Source: Perkinsus olseni | Lineage: Eukaryota; Perkinsozoa; Perkinsida; Perkinsidae | DNA length: 64,000 bases | Direction: 5' to 3' | NCBI GenBank assembly: GCA_013115135.1 | Contig: JABANP010000137.1 | Coordinates: forward strand, 53,595-117,594 | In this document: piece after piece, positions 12,531 to 25,040 of the stretch | Layout of the letters: each line of letters starts with the position of its first letter | Position numbering within the stretch: the first letter of the stretch is position 1 | Notes under the pieces: model-generated | Told to the model about the DNA's origin: nothing | Databases searched by the model: none | What the model saw: the letters and a program-made list of their open reading frames with translations, nothing else | Made by a program: the position numbers and the translations under genes

Positions 12531-15500
12531 ATGAGCCTGCGACTAGCCCGGCGTTTCCTAGACTACCCCTGTACATTTTACATGCTCTCTTTTGTCTTCT
12601 CTACCATACTATTATCGGTAATATCATCAGTATGGCTCACTGAGTGAGGGATGCCCCTTAGGTGCTGTGCTTCGTACCGACAGTTGTGGACTGGTTCGGC
12701 CCTGATGTGGCCACCCTATCTCTGATGGCAGTCACTTTGGCTGCTGGGGACTGTCTTTGCGGCGGGGCAAGGAACTCCATGAAGGTAGGATATTCTTACT
12801 GGTAGCCGCTCCCACATCCCCTCCTCTGCGCAGGTTATCAGTGCCTCCGTTATCGCCAATTTCCTCAGTGGCATCTGGACCCTCGCCATCAGGGCGGTTT
12901 TCGATGCTGTCTCTGCCGAGTACGGCTCTGGCCTCGTCTTGGTCACCTAGTGCTGCTGCCTCTTCGTCCTAGGTACAACTCTTACATAGCAGCTGTGTGG
13001 GCCTTGCCCCTCATGGCCCTCCACGCCTTCGCCTATAATGTGAAGCCTGTAGGCTGCTGCCTTCCTTCCACAGATCCCCGGGCATCGGCTCCTTTTTGCC
13101 CTCAGATAACCGAGGTGTACAGTGTCCCCTTGGGAGCACTCATGGTTTGTACAATACCAATGTAAGACAACGACACCTTCAGGGAGCAGGGAACAGGCTC
13201 TACGACAGATACGGTGCTGTGGACGCTATCTACTCCGAGATTGGCCGCTGCATGCTGGCTGGTATTGCGGCTGCTGTAGTGACCTTTGCTGTCACTTGTC
13301 TACTCTCTCTTGTGAGTTGGGCATTCGAGGCATAACTGAGCCATATTACGCTTTTGTCGTTAGGTACGATGTAGGAGCTGCCGGCTGTGCGGGTCGAGCA
13401 AGATGTCTCTGGCGGAGGCCGACTCGGCGTTGCTTGCTTACTTCCATGCCCTATGCAACTCTCTTATGGCACCGTCGGGGATCCAGGAGGTGACTATCAC
13501 ACGGGTTCGATTCCTGGGAAGCGCATTTCCTCTTCCGTAGGACTATGAGCTAGCTCGAGCAGCCTCAGCGAGGTGTCAAAAGACCCTTTATCAGGCCTGG
13601 AGGCAGGCTGAGGATGAGGGAGCCCTCAGGGTAGCGTCGTCTGGTCCCACTTACATCAACCCAGTGCGTCACGTTTGTTCAGGTAGCCCATCTGCAGGCG
13701 GCTTGCTTTGGACATCTGGCGACCTTCGCTCAGACGGTGAGGAAGAGCACCCCCCTCTGACGTTTGTCATCGGGAGATATTTCAGGTGCACCCTCCGCGT
13801 AGCGGGAAGCCTCTGTCCCTCCCAGCGGCCTGTGAAGGACTGGTCACCGCATCCTTCATGCTCAAGTTCACCAGTGTTATCGCCGCAGTCTCTGAAAGTG
13901 CGCCTAGCGGTTATGTTTCCTCCTGCCAGAGTCGTATCCCTCAGGTTCATTGCCGAGCGAGGAGCTCCTGACTGACCTCATCCATTCCAGCATGAGCGCC
14001 CATGTCACGCAGGGGTACAAGAGCTCGGCGGCTGATGCTTTCGCACTGCAGGCTGCCGTTATAGAAACAGCGAGATTTGTAGGAGGCTTACCACTTGGCA
14101 CTGCCAATGGCCCGCCACTTCCCCTTTCGTAGGTACGGGCCATGAGACGCGTCCGCATGGCTACAACCCAGTATGTTGCCTCCACCATGGGCTCCTTCAA
14201 GGTGGTCACTCGGATGTTGGCGAGGTACCACTCCTCTACTGTGTGTGGCTGCTAGATGCCGATGGGCCTCCTCAGGAATACCTCCATCCAATTAAAGGGA
14301 ATAGCATCTGCACGGCAGTGGTTCCCGAGCCGCTTCGAGGCCGAGGAGGCACTGTAGGGCACCGTGCCTCTCGACAGTTCATCATCAGTCGTCGCCTTCG
14401 GTCAGGTATTACACCATCCGTATGTCTGCTATGATGCTGGTATCTACTCTGCTGTATACCGTGTGGGAGGGCAGGGATGGGGCTATCGATGCGTAAATAG
14501 CTCTCGCCGAGGAAATGGCGATTGTATGCGGCCTTGTAGACTGTTGTCGTTATCCAAGGTACGCTCTATGGGGGTTGCTGCCCGGCCTGATGACACTACA
14601 GCTGCTGCTTAGGGGAGGCATGGTAGTACCATTGTTATGATACGAGCCTTTGTTGAAGCATCCGTTGCCAGATTCGTGCTGTGTACTGTGTAGCACCGCT
14701 GTTCGCCTGGACACTCTTCGGTAGTGCACTTGGGCTAGCCTCTGCTGAAGCCAATCGGGGTAACATCAGTGCCTACGCCACTCCAACTGGTACTACTCGT
14801 GTAACCCGGTCGTATGCAGTGGCAGTCCTTCTTATAGGTGCTGTTAGCAGCCATCGCCTCCTACCTGCATCGTCGTTCTGTTAAGCGAGTATCGGGACCA
14901 CTGTTGGCATACCTAGCGTGGCTGATAGTGGCAATGGCCAGCTGGAAGGATGACGAGAGTAGCAACTCTGGTCAAATGCGTACTATCACTATTACGCTTG
15001 CTACTCTCCGTGCACTAGTCACCTTCAATGACTGTTAGTGCTGTGGAAGGGTCCACCATTGTTCTATTCGTTACATCCTTACCATCGTACATCAGTCGAT
15101 GCATGATGACTGTGCTTTGGTCCTTCAGGTCGGGACTCCTACGCTATCTGGCATGTTGCACTGTATCGGATAGCCATCGTCTGCACTGGGGTCTTCCTTG
15201 CAATGATTTTCGCTGTGAGCCCTGTTCATTTCTCTGCCTCCTCGGACGATGCTCTACCCGTTCAGATGATGCCTCCACCTTTTCGGCTTCGCTCCGCTCT
15301 TGATTCCCCCCACAAGGACTTGGTTGAAACCGCCGTTGACGTTGCCGTTCGTGCCGTTGTCAAGGCCACTCGGAGTCATGCAAACAACGGCGACAAGGCG
15401 GAGGGTCAAAGTGCGCTAGCGTAATACAATGGGTGGTCAGTGCGGTTTAGTGAGCACATCACCGACATCTCCCGGACCGTGAACCTGACTACTCGCCATC

Positions 15501-16727
15501 ATGATAGCTCCTTCTGTGTTGGTGTATGATGATGAGTATTGGAGCAGGTACAGTCGCAGCATGAGCCGCCTCTTGTCGGCTACCGAGGAGGAGAAGCCGC
15601 AAGCAGGTCATCAAAGCTCTGGATACCGGGGTGGAGCTTCAGAAGGGGTCTCTGCTCATTCTCTGGATATTTTGGTAAGGTCTATAAAAGTTGTGGCTGG
15701 TTAATTGAACACTTCAGGTCCACTTCTCTCCTGCAACGAAGCCCCTGCTCCGGCAAAGCAAACTTCAAGATCAGCTGTTGAGACGGAGCGGTTTGTCTGC
15801 TAGTCTGAACGACGCATTGGTAGCTACAGGCTAGGCCATGTGGGGCTCACTGTGGCCTGCTTTTTAGGTGGATCTCTCTTGGGCAGCGCTGGCAGTGGCC
15901 GGGCCGGCCAAGGACTGTCGCCTGAGCGCCAGAGGCATTTCTCTTGCCGATAAGTTGATAACGAGGATGGATGAGCTCCTTGGAGCGATAAAGATGTCCG
16001 AGTAGGGCTGGGAGGAGTGGGGGACCTTTGCGGACCACTGTTACTGCTCAGGTCGAACATTGACTTGACCAGCGCGCAACAAATAGAATGCGCTAGCTGG
16101 GTGAAGCAAGCGGTAATGAGGCTCAATGTGGAGCTCACTAAGACTCGGACCAAACTGTGGGCGGAGACCGCCGACAAGACCGACAGGACTATGGGCATCA
16201 CTGGTAGTAGGCGAAGGCGTGCCGACGTCAGTTGACGCGTAGCACCTTCTCTCAGATCCCGCTGAGAAGTTTCTGCTTACAGGCCTCTTGCAGATAGTCT
16301 CATTAGGAGCTCACCTTGTTCATTTCGGAGACTGCTGGCTGCGCCTCGAGGAGGTCCTAGGTAGTCGCGGCGAAGGTGATCGGGATTTCACCTGAGGAGG
16401 CTCATCTCAGGCATCCAGTCACAAGTCATCGCGGGAGATGCAACCGCCAATCCCCTCATCAGCCGCGGTGAGACGTCAACAGATCTCAGTGAGTCTTCTG
16501 CCCAGTGGCACTCTGATGTCGGGGCATCATCTCCCTTCTCACCTCAGCTCGAGCAGTCCCCTTCCAAGGACGGAGCGATGCGCCGTTCGTTCCGCGGTCG
16601 AAGTCGGCACACCAATTCGTTAAGTCTAGTCCGTAGGGCCTCTCTAAAGAGACTCGTGAGTTTTGACAGTAGTCAGTCTGTCAATAGCTTCTGGCTGCAT
16701 TTACCATCAAAAGGAAGAGTATTGTAG
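12531..16727 (+). CDS. Unrecognised multi-exon polytopic membrane protein
   Basis: Starts MSLRLARRFLDYPC at 12531 and immediately shows hydrophobic segments: YMLSFVFSTILLSVISSVWL; then exons with VLCFVPTVVDW...LSLMAVTLAAGD, VISASVIANFLSGIWTLAIRAVF, YIAAVWALPLMALHAFAYNV, and AGIAAAVVTFAVTCLLSL (about 13250-13310). The later two thirds are largely soluble and helical, for example LAEADSALLAYFHALCNSL and SAQQIECASWVKQAVMRLNVELTKT. The last exon runs open to TAG at 16725-16727 and is Ser/Arg-rich, including VRRASLKRLVSFDSS, a likely basophilic kinase site. Membrane N-terminus plus long soluble C-terminus resembles the plan of NDC1-type nucleoporins, but I see no diagnostic motif and do not assign it. 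The middle, 14600-15450, might be a separate gene. Exon joins are incomplete. Confidence 0.45.
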
Positions 16728-17141
16728 CAGCCCGTTTCTGTACTTCGATGTAGACATCACTTACCTGTCTTAGACTTTTTTCACTTCTCCACAACGTTGA
16801 TTTCATTGTCACTCTCGAGCAGCTGTTTTGTTCGTACCAGTACTCGGGGGTCACTTAGGCCTACTGGCGGAAGGAGATAGTATGCTCTTTTTAGAGAGTG
16901 GGAGGCCGTGCGGCCGTGGTGGAGCGAAATGGTCGCAATAGCGACTGCGGGGTATACTTCGCGACATGAGCTGGTAATGCTGCAGTTTGGCTGTGGAGGA
17001 TGGCAATAGTGTGCCGCGGGCTGTGTGAATGCCGTCCACCCTTACCTCGGTGTATGAACGTCTCGCGGCGGTGGGATACATCACAGTTCATGTGGCACAA
17101 GATCAAGCAGTAAACTGTCAGCTCCTTAGTCGAGTGAGGAC
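16728..17141. other. Intergenic, about 410 bp
   Basis: Between the membrane-protein gene and the pseudouridine synthase. Only short frames without family features; a further 5' exon of the downstream gene could lie here but cannot be supported. Confidence 0.3.
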
Positions 17142-18464
17142 ATGTGGTTACTCAGTTGGAGGCGACCTCGGACGCCGTCTACGTCCATATCTTGGGAGCC
17201 CGCTTGGGGCCACGACCCTGAGCCCAGAGTGTCTGCCTTGGAGCACTCGAAGGGAATGCTTAGTGAAGAATCGGTGAATCCTAACGCACTGAAGAGGCGG
17301 AACTTATCCGGCCTTATCCTCAGATAGCTCACGTGGGGTCGGAGAATGTTACGGTTGATAGGTTGCTGTCCAAGCTGGGGCTGTGCAGTCGTACGTTCAG
17401 TCGGATGGACTACCAGTGGGCGGTGCGTAGCGGGTCTGCGATCAGGCACAGAGGCTGGGAGGTTGATCGAGCGTGGACGGATAACCGTCAATGGTCGCCC
17501 CATTGTGCAGAATAAATGGGTGAACGTTCGTGAGGACTCGATACTGGTAGCAACCGGAGGAGGATTGGTTGTGTTTCCGGGCGATGGTGTCGGGCAGGTT
17601 AACGGGACTCCACTGGAGGCCACCTGTAGGCTTACATTGCTCATGCACAAGCCAGCAGGATGCGTGGTCAGCCGAGACGACCCCCTCAATAGGGATACCG
17701 TACTGACTGGGTGTTGTCGTAGCCTCTGTGCAGCATGTAGTAGGTATTCCAATTGCTACCAGATCCCAGCGTCTACATCGGGGCTTCTGGCCGGCTAGAC
17801 AAGGGCACCACTGGTAGGAGGTGATCATCGTGGCCCTCCTCGGCGATGCCGCTGGATAGGTCTCTTGCTGCTCACCAACGACACCTACCTGCAAGCCTCT
17901 CTTGTGGATCCAGCCTATAAGGTCCCCAAGGTTTATCGGGTGGTGGTCAAGGGTGCACCACTGAATGGAGCCCAGCTCATGGCATTGCGGAGTGGAGTGT
18001 CGCTGGAGGGTGAGGACCCATCAGCTTAGCGGAGTGGCTATGCCCCTCTCGCCCTGCTAGACGGTCCAACACTGCCCACTCTAGTGGAGCCTCTGGATGC
18101 CAACGGCAACCCGCTCCCGCTGGAGATGAGCGAGTACGATCGCTACACGTGCAAGCAGTTTAACATCACGCTGTGGGAGGGGCGGAATAGACAAGTTAGG
18201 CGGATGGTCGAAGCTGTTGGGTAACCTAGGCGCCCTGCTGCGACCGCCCCTACTGCAGTACGTAGGTCCACCGTCCGAGACTTATGCCGTATACAACTGG
18301 GACCCTTTGCCATTGATGAAGTCGGCCTACCGAGTCCGGGAGATGTGCGAGAGGTCTCTAGGGAGGAGGTGGAGTCCTTGAAGGCTTACATCAATTCACA
18401 GGCATTGCGGACTAGAGGACGACAGCCTCGCGGGGACAGCAGAGCACCAAATGCCGGCTCATGA
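17142..18464 (+). CDS. RsuA/RluB-family rRNA pseudouridine synthase, probably organelle-targeted
   Basis: Bacterial-type enzyme that isomerises a specific uridine to pseudouridine in rRNA. After splicing (intron 1 between ...LSEES and IAHVGSEN; intron 2 after GLCSR) an S4 RNA-binding domain reads VDRLLSKLGLCSRTEAGR followed by ERGRITVNGRPIVQNKWVNV. It is followed by the catalytic domain: LMHKPAGCVVSR, the motif GRLDKGTTGLLLLTND with the catalytic Asp, KVYRVVVKG, and EGRNRQVRRMVEAVG near the end. A basic C-tail (RTRGRQPRGDSR) ends at TGA 18462-18464. The first exon (Met 17142) is Trp/Arg/Ser/Pro-rich and could be a transit peptide. Together with the bacterial family this points to a mitochondrial or relic-plastid ribosome, by inference. 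The insertion GAS before GRLD is unusual. Confidence 0.85.
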
Positions 18465-18658
18465 TTTCTGATGGAGTTAACGCAGTTTCTGTTCATTAAA
18501 GCGATTGCGTATACTGGCAGAGCACCTCGGCGCGAGGGCCTACGCGGTAGCCTTCGAGTATTCGTCAGTGGGACGGGGGTCCTTCCTTAAAAGCTCCTAG
18601 AGCTGGCTGTTCCAGGTTTATGTTTTATTTTGCTGAAGCTTGAGAAGCATCGGAGGAG

Positions 18659-20211
18659 ATGTCTGACTCCTGCTTTTCCCTGCAGCTAGAAGAGGCTGAG
18701 GCTTTGAAGTCCGCTTATGAACCTGACGACGGTTTCATGTGGCTACACGAACCAGACCCTGACGATGATGGCGCAGAGCTTGCGTACCGCATTAGACTGT
18801 GAGGAGGGTGTCAACTGCTGCGCTCTTCAGGTACGCTGTGACTGTGCGCAGCAACGGCCCTGTGGAGAGTACGGTAACACTGATGTTCACACTGCCGTGT
18901 GGATATCCCTTGAAGGAAGGTGCTGTGCCGGAGGTAGTGGCGGTCGAGGGCTCAGAAGCAGTCCAGAGGAAGCTGCGTAATGTGGGTGGGGAGCTTGTAC
19001 TCAAGGGGTAGCAGCAGCACTCTGAAATGACAACAGCAGTGGTCGGCCCATGGACTCGAGAGTTTAGTGTCACAACATAGCACTTGCGGAGCTTTCCTAG
19101 TCTTCCGTCTCTGAATCTATCGTACAGCACTTGTCAAACTGCAGCAATGAATTGACCTAGCACAATAGCCGCTGATAGCTTTCAGTATTGCCAGCGTAAG
19201 TGGGCCAGAACAGTTCCGATTGGCTACGAGCCCAGGATAGTTGAGCGAAGCCGGTTTGAATTTCAGGCAAGATCGAAGACACTGTGGCTACGAACGTCCG
19301 ACAACAGTTGAAGAGTGGCTATGACTTCCCCATCCTAGCATCGCTTGCGCCAGTGACGGACCTACTCACTCAAGTACAGCTATTCCGGTACGTCAGGGAT
19401 CATCGTTCCTCTATCCCAGTGTGAGGAAGAGTGGGTCGCCATGGAGACTGAGCGTAAGAAGGAGGAAGCGGAAGAGGACTACACCTGGGCTGCACACCTA
19501 GCCGTCGCCGTAGGCCCCCACATGTCCTTCTGTGAGCAGTTGGCCCTCCAGCGTAGTTGGCTGTTAGGCGCAGAAGTACGAGCAACGGCATAGCCCTCCT
19601 GTACTTGGTCGTAGGATGATTTATTCTCATCATATATGGAGCCCGGTGAAGCGGAAGTATATCCTAGAATGGGCCAGTGAGTCATCACCAGATTCTCGAT
19701 AGCTGCTGCCTCTACATCATGCTTTGTTCTCTCAGGAGCTCTCCGACTCGGTGGGATGTCGAAATTGGGGTATCCTGGCTGCATTCTCGTTGAGGGAGAC
19801 GAGCGGGATTGCGCTGAGTTTGTTAACCTCGTGACCAGGTAGTGGTTCACTAGAAGTTCGAGGATTCGTGCTCACCCTTTCCGCGTTGTTTCTATTGCTC
19901 AGGCTGCGATGGAAGTATATCGCCGTGCGAGGTGAGGAACAGATACCAGTACCCCCTGGCAAGAGTTTGGAAGACATGCGTGCATTGCCACTGTCATTTA
20001 CAGAGTATGGTTGGGATGACATGGACAAGGTGGCTGCTAGGTGAGTTGCTGTGCGAAGCTCCGGCTGTCAGAAGTTTCCGACAGATGTCGTGAAGCTGGC
20101 TTGGAAGAGCTGTTCTTGACGTGTATGAAGATATACGGTGGCAAGAAGAGCAAGGAGAAGAAGGCCCGAACGAAGTCCACCGACGAGAAGAAGGAGAAAA
20201 AGAAACGATGA
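18659..20211 (+). CDS. RWDD2-like protein, copy 1 (RWD domain plus DUF1115)
   Basis: Begins at Met 18659 with an RWD domain (QLEEAEALKSAYEPDD; YPLKEGAVPEVVAVEG), a fold used for protein-protein contacts in ubiquitin and translation factors. The C-terminal half matches the DUF1115 region of RWDD2 proteins: RRMIYSHHIWSPVKRKYILEWA, a strand of the GCIVVEGD type (clear in copy 2), RWKYIAVRGEEQIPVPPG, and EELFLTCMKIYGG. It ends in a strongly basic Lys-rich tail (KKSKEKKARTKSTDEKKEKKKR), which could be a nuclear or RNA-binding tail. Several short introns. Its start lies about 200 bp after the upstream stop, and a close paralog follows directly downstream. Cellular function of RWDD2 proteins is unknown. 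Confidence 0.75.
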
Positions 20212-20472
20212 TGACTTCCCAAAGGTTTACACTATTTGAACTACTTTAATACTGCATCTTGATTGTACCTGCATATTTGATAGTTTCTGTGATTGCATTG
20301 TGATGCTCGATGTGTTTGTACCGAGTCCTCTGCTCTCCTTTAAAGACAACGAGCACGGGGTGGCGTTGTCGATGGCCACGGGCTGTAGAACTGCACTGCA
20401 TCGCATCTGGCTTTCTGCGGGTGTAGCGGTTGGTAGTTGAGTGATCATTGGACCATCTGAGATTTTTGTAGA

Positions 20473-21796
20473 ATGCCCGCATGGTTTGACTACCAACTTG
20501 AGGAGGCAGAGGCTATCTCTGCGGCCTATAATCACGACGGCGGTTTCATTTGGCTTCACAAACCGAAAGACTCCCATGGCGGAGAGACGGCGTAAGCACG
20601 TTGTTCGCATTGCTCCAGCTGAGCATTTCCTCAAGATATGCCGTGACGGTGAGAGGAAATGCTGTCGAGGAGACGAGTGTCACGTTTATGATAACGCTAC
20701 CCGAAGGCTATCCTGTGGCTGGCGATACGGCCTTTCCGGAGATAACTGCGGTAGAGAGCTCAGAGAGCGTCACTTATCGACTGAGTAAGCAGGCCAACTG
20801 GTGACTGTGGGCCCGTGTCGCTGCACACCACCGTCCAGTGGCTTCCTTCAGGGAAGTTGCAAGACGTCGTTGCATCTAATGTCCAGTGTCAATTGAGGTC
20901 GGGCTATGACTTCCCAATCCTTGCAGCCCTGGCTCCAATTCCGGATATTCTCGGGAGGGTGAGTACCGACATCTCGTCGCCAGCACGATCGCAGTCCTTC
21001 TGTCGCAGATCAGCGCAAAGTGGCAGAGCAAGCAGCGAGAGCAGGAGGACGCGGCTGCTAGAGAGGACTCCAACGGAGTGGCGGTGAAGGTAGGTCGACA
21101 AGTTATGGAGTTATCCTCAGTTGGCTTCGTGGTGTCACAGGCGAAGAAATCTGAGCTCGACAGTTGCCCTCGAATGCTGGGGAGGAGGATGATCTTCTTT
21201 CATCACATTCGAAGTCCATATAAACGGAAATGCATACAACAATGGGCCAGTAAGAGAGTATTCGTGGCGGTCACCGTGGGCCGTCTAGCTGCTGCACGGA
21301 CAGGTCATCACAGCGACTTTGCCGTTGTATCTCTCGCTACTCTCAGAGGACCTCCGGCTTGGAGGGATGAGCAAGCTAGGTTTCCCTGGCTGCATTGTGG
21401 TGGAGGGGGATGAGCGGGACGTTACGGACTATGTGAACATGGTGTCCAAGTAACCCGCCAGAGGATTGGCCTTCGTGAGGTCCCCGTCAGAGTGTGCCCA
21501 CAGGCTCAACTGGAGGTACATGGCGGTGCGCGGCGACGAACAGATCCCGATACCTCCGGGGAAGGAGGTGGACGATCTACGGAAGCTGCCTATCGAGTTT
21601 CACGAATACGGCAAGGACGAGTTCAACGCAGTTGCTGAGCGGTAAGTCTCAACCTCCCGAGGCTGGTGCACGAACACACGCCGGCAGATGCCGAGAGGCT
21701 GGCCTAGAAGATCTGTTTCTTACATGCATGCAAATATACGGAGGCAGACAAGAAGCGTCTGCGAAGAGGAAGAGCCACAAGGGCGTATCCGGCTAG
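20473..21796 (+). CDS. RWDD2-like protein, copy 2 (tandem paralog)
   Basis: Starts MPAWFDYQLEEAEAISAAYN at 20473. It has the same order as the upstream copy: RWD domain (RYAVTVRGNAVEETSVTFMI; PEGYPVAGDTAFPEITAVE), a conserved LRSGYDFPILAALAPIPD segment, a charged helix (VADQRKVAEQAAREQED), then DUF1115 with FFHHIRSPYKRKCIQQWAS, FPGCIVVEGDERDVTDYV, LNWRYMAVRGDEQIPIPPG and LEDLFLTCMQIYGG. It ends at TAG 21794-21796. The Lys-rich tail of copy 1 is replaced by a short basic tail. Intron positions correspond between copies, so this is a DNA-level tandem duplication, not retroposition. Divergence is substantial, so the event is old. Confidence 0.75.
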
Positions 21797-22244
21797 AAAA
21801 CTGTCCACGAGTTCCTTCGTGGATTCGACTGTCAGGCGTGTTCACTGCTAATGATGTTTTATATGTTGCGCGACTGGCGTTCTCTCATCATCTCGAACAG
21901 TGTTCCTTCACCATCTTTTATAGAACACTCGTTCGATGTTCACACTCTTGAGATGCATTCCTACGAGTTGCGTTGTAACATCATCCTTCGCGAGAGAAAT
22001 CGGCAGGATTCTTCTCTCGAGACGAATCGATGATCAGTAATGAGTAGACCTGTTTGATGCGTTGATCGCGTGCCTTCAGCTAAGGCCCGCCGTGGGTTAG
22101 ATGGGCACGGCTGGTCTATGAAGATCTTTGGCGAGAAACTCAGTGACGGCGTTTAGTCATAGTTCGTGGCCGAGCGGAATCTAGCGTCTACCGCCGACCC
22201 GACTGTTGTTTTGGTGTCAGCTGGCTGTTTGCTACGAGCGGGAT
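21797..22244. other. Intergenic, about 450 bp
   Basis: No coding exon or RNA gene that I can support. Holds the 3' end of the second RWDD2-like gene and the promoter of the peptidase gene. Confidence 0.3.
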
Positions 22245-24670
22245 ATGAAGGTTGGGCGCCTTATCGTCATACTGACGGGGGCTTTCGCACTGCCGGTCCC
22301 AAGAGAGAAATTTAGGGTGGTCAAGCGTTCACAGGGGGTATCGTCGGTGAAGCGGGGCGGAAGCGGCGGCAACCATACGCATTATTATTGTGATCAGCTC
22401 GTTGACCATTTCGCTGGAGACAGTAAGGCTGTTTGGGCTGGTAGCACAGCAGCACTGGCCTTTCGTCTTTCAGGCGCTCATCGGTATGGAACATGGTGTC
22501 AGAAATACTTGTATAATGACCAATTTTTCATGCGAGACAGATGTCATAGACCGGTGAGAGTCGGTTTTTCCTGACAAAAATTGAAGGACCGTGAGCGCTC
22601 TAACAGGTTGTTCTTCTTTACACTGGCGGGGAGTCACCGTCGCTTAATGACAACGTGGTGACGAAGTCTAACGTAGCAGATGACATGGTCTCTCTTGCGA
22701 AGGAGATTGGGGCTGTTGTGATGGCCCTCGAGCACAGGTGACGTCCTCTGAGTTGAAAAGTACCTGCTTATGAGCGTTCTCAAGATACTACGGGGAAGAG
22801 AAACCTACGCGGGAACTGTCTCGTGAGGTCTTGGAGAGGACCTTCACAAGCGACCAGGCCTTGGCTGATCTCGCGCGCTTCAGAGACTATGTTGCTGATG
22901 AATACAATCTTGGAGATGCTCAGTTTGTCACATTCGGCGGGAGCTACCCGGGAGTAAACGGCGAACTCTGCTCTCCCTCATGATCCTTGGCCACTCTCAT
23001 CTTCCGTTGCTCACCATCATAAAGCTCGCTTCTCAGGTGGTCGCTGCCTGGGCCCGAGCTGTGTATCCAGAGAAGTTCTTTGCAGCCGTGAGCTCCAGCG
23101 CCCCGATCGAGGCGCGCCTGGACTTTCCTGAGTAGGGCTCGGATCGAGCACTCTATGGTTATGGTCCTGTTGGCTAGATACAATGATGCAGTGGGCGTTT
23201 CATTCGCCAGCGAGTTGGCCGGAGGAAGCATCGGCTGTGCAAGTGCCGTAAGGAATGCGTAGTTGTATTCGTCGTCCAACGCGGATGTTATTCAAGGTAA
23301 AGCGAGCTCACGAAGAGGTGGGTAGGATGCTAGAAGTGGAAGAGGGCAGAAGAGAGTTAGAGAGGGCCTTCAACGTCTGCGGCACACACATGCTAGACGA
23401 CATCGACAATAGGAAAGTGTGGTAGGTGGTAGGCAGGGATACTCTCACGGCATATATCCTCTTGCCAGGACTTCGGAAGGCGTGTTCGGCTTCTCGGTAC
23501 AGTCGAACGATCCTGAATGCGATAGTGACCTCTGCAACATTGACAAGATTTGCCGTTACTTCACTGACCCCAACCTGCCTGAGTGAGTACTAGCAGTGGG
23601 TCCACACAGCACCACATGAGCCGTCACAGTCCTGGGCCAGTTGAATGCAGCAGAACTCGAGGTGGATATCGGTCATCAGGTCCCTAGTAGAACGCCTGGC
23701 ACATGTCAGCAGAGCTCGAACGGACGAATGTGTGGATGTTGACTTCAATAAAGTTATCAAAATGTAACGATTCTTCGATAGTGAGGGATTCGCCTCAGCG
23801 AGATGTTGAATTGAACTACGCATCCTGCCATGGTCAGCTTATCGAGCTCGAATGCTGTAAGGAATGCAAGAGTGAAAATATGGTCCGATGATCATCAGGT
23901 ACAGGAATGAGTCTGATACTGATTGGACCAAGATGTGGACCTTCCAGACCTGCAACGAGTTTGGTTTCTACCAAACATGTGACTCCTGGAAGAATTGCCT
24001 GTGGACTCCTGGGCTCAATGATCTCGAGTGGAACACGAGGCTTTGCCGAATAGGCTGGGGATTTACTACTGAGGAAGTGAGTGATGCTGCGCATTCATTC
24101 AGCTGCTTCCCTCGCCTGAGGGCCGGGGGAAGAAGGGACGACTTCAATCCTGGAGGTGTCTACTGTGTAACTACGGATGGGCATCCTAGCAGCGTGTTTC
24201 GTTGCGTTCAAAAGCCGTTTTCGGTTTGCTGGGTCTGAGAGAAAAGTGCGCTGTCCCTATGATGTTGATCAGGTTGCTGCCAATATCGACCGGACGAACT
24301 GCAAGCGTGGAGGCTTGTCTCTTAATGCTACTCGTATCCTCTCCGTCAACGGTGGTGTAGACCCTTGGCACCGCCTAGCGCTGGTTACATCAGACGACCC
24401 CTCACTACCGACCATTTGGGTAGGTCCAGCAGGAGTCAGTGGAACTCAGCATGTTATTAGTCCCTCTCGGCAGGTCCCAGGGGCGTCGCATCATTACTGG
24501 ACGCACCATGGCAGTGAAAATGTAGACAACAGTGTTGCGTAATTACTGGATAGGTGTGCCAGATGCATGTAAACTGTTGTCTCAGGCGTGCTCGTGCTGG
24601 GATACGCGGTATAGTGAAGCAGTGGGTCAGAGAGGATGCTAGAGCCATACTACCGGAAATACTTCTCTGA
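22245..24670 (+). CDS. Peptidase S28 (lysosomal Pro-Xaa carboxypeptidase / dipeptidyl-peptidase II-like)
   Basis: Met 22245 starts a signal peptide (MKVGRLIVILTGAFALPVP). S28 hallmarks follow: YYCDQLVDHF with RYGTWCQKYLYNDQFF, EIGAVVMALEHRYYGEEKP, TSDQALADLARFRDYV, and the nucleophile motif VTFGGSYPG (about 22930) in the order expected for PRCP/DPP7 proteins. A segment VSSSAPIEARLDFPEYGS follows. Near the C-terminus LSVNGGVDPWH supplies the catalytic Asp, and a His-rich GASHHYWTHHG supplies the catalytic His. A final exon (RARAGIRGIVKQWVRED) ends at TGA 24668-24670. Substrate would be proline-containing peptides in a lysosome-like compartment or outside the cell. The S28 family is often expanded in parasitic protists, but only one copy is here. 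Confidence 0.85.
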
Positions 24671-25040
24671 TGTTTGGTAGCTCGAGACCCACCTTGTTTG
24701 TTGGACTTGTCTTATTTGGTATCACTATAAGATTCTCCATGAATGTTGCTTCATTAACACTAGTATCTGCAGCAGGGGATGTTCGAGTTCGTAATCTCGA
24801 TTGGGAGGTTGTATTCACTTTCTTTGGCCAAATATCTGAGTAACGGCCCGAGTAGACAACTCTTTGTGTCATGTATCAATCGTCGGACGCTCATTGTTGA
24901 TAAGAGTGAAGCACCGCTTTCGAGCTCTCCGTCGCGCTAGCGTGACACCGTTGTGCAAGCTTCTGGTGGCTATCGCTGTGGGGCCTCGCATATTTGACTA
25001 CTCCCTCCTGTTGTGCAGTTTGTAAAGTTTGTTGTTTGGG
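24671..25040. other. Intergenic, about 370 bp
   Basis: Separates the peptidase gene from the five-gene secreted family. AT-richer than the genes; no supported feature. Confidence 0.3.
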
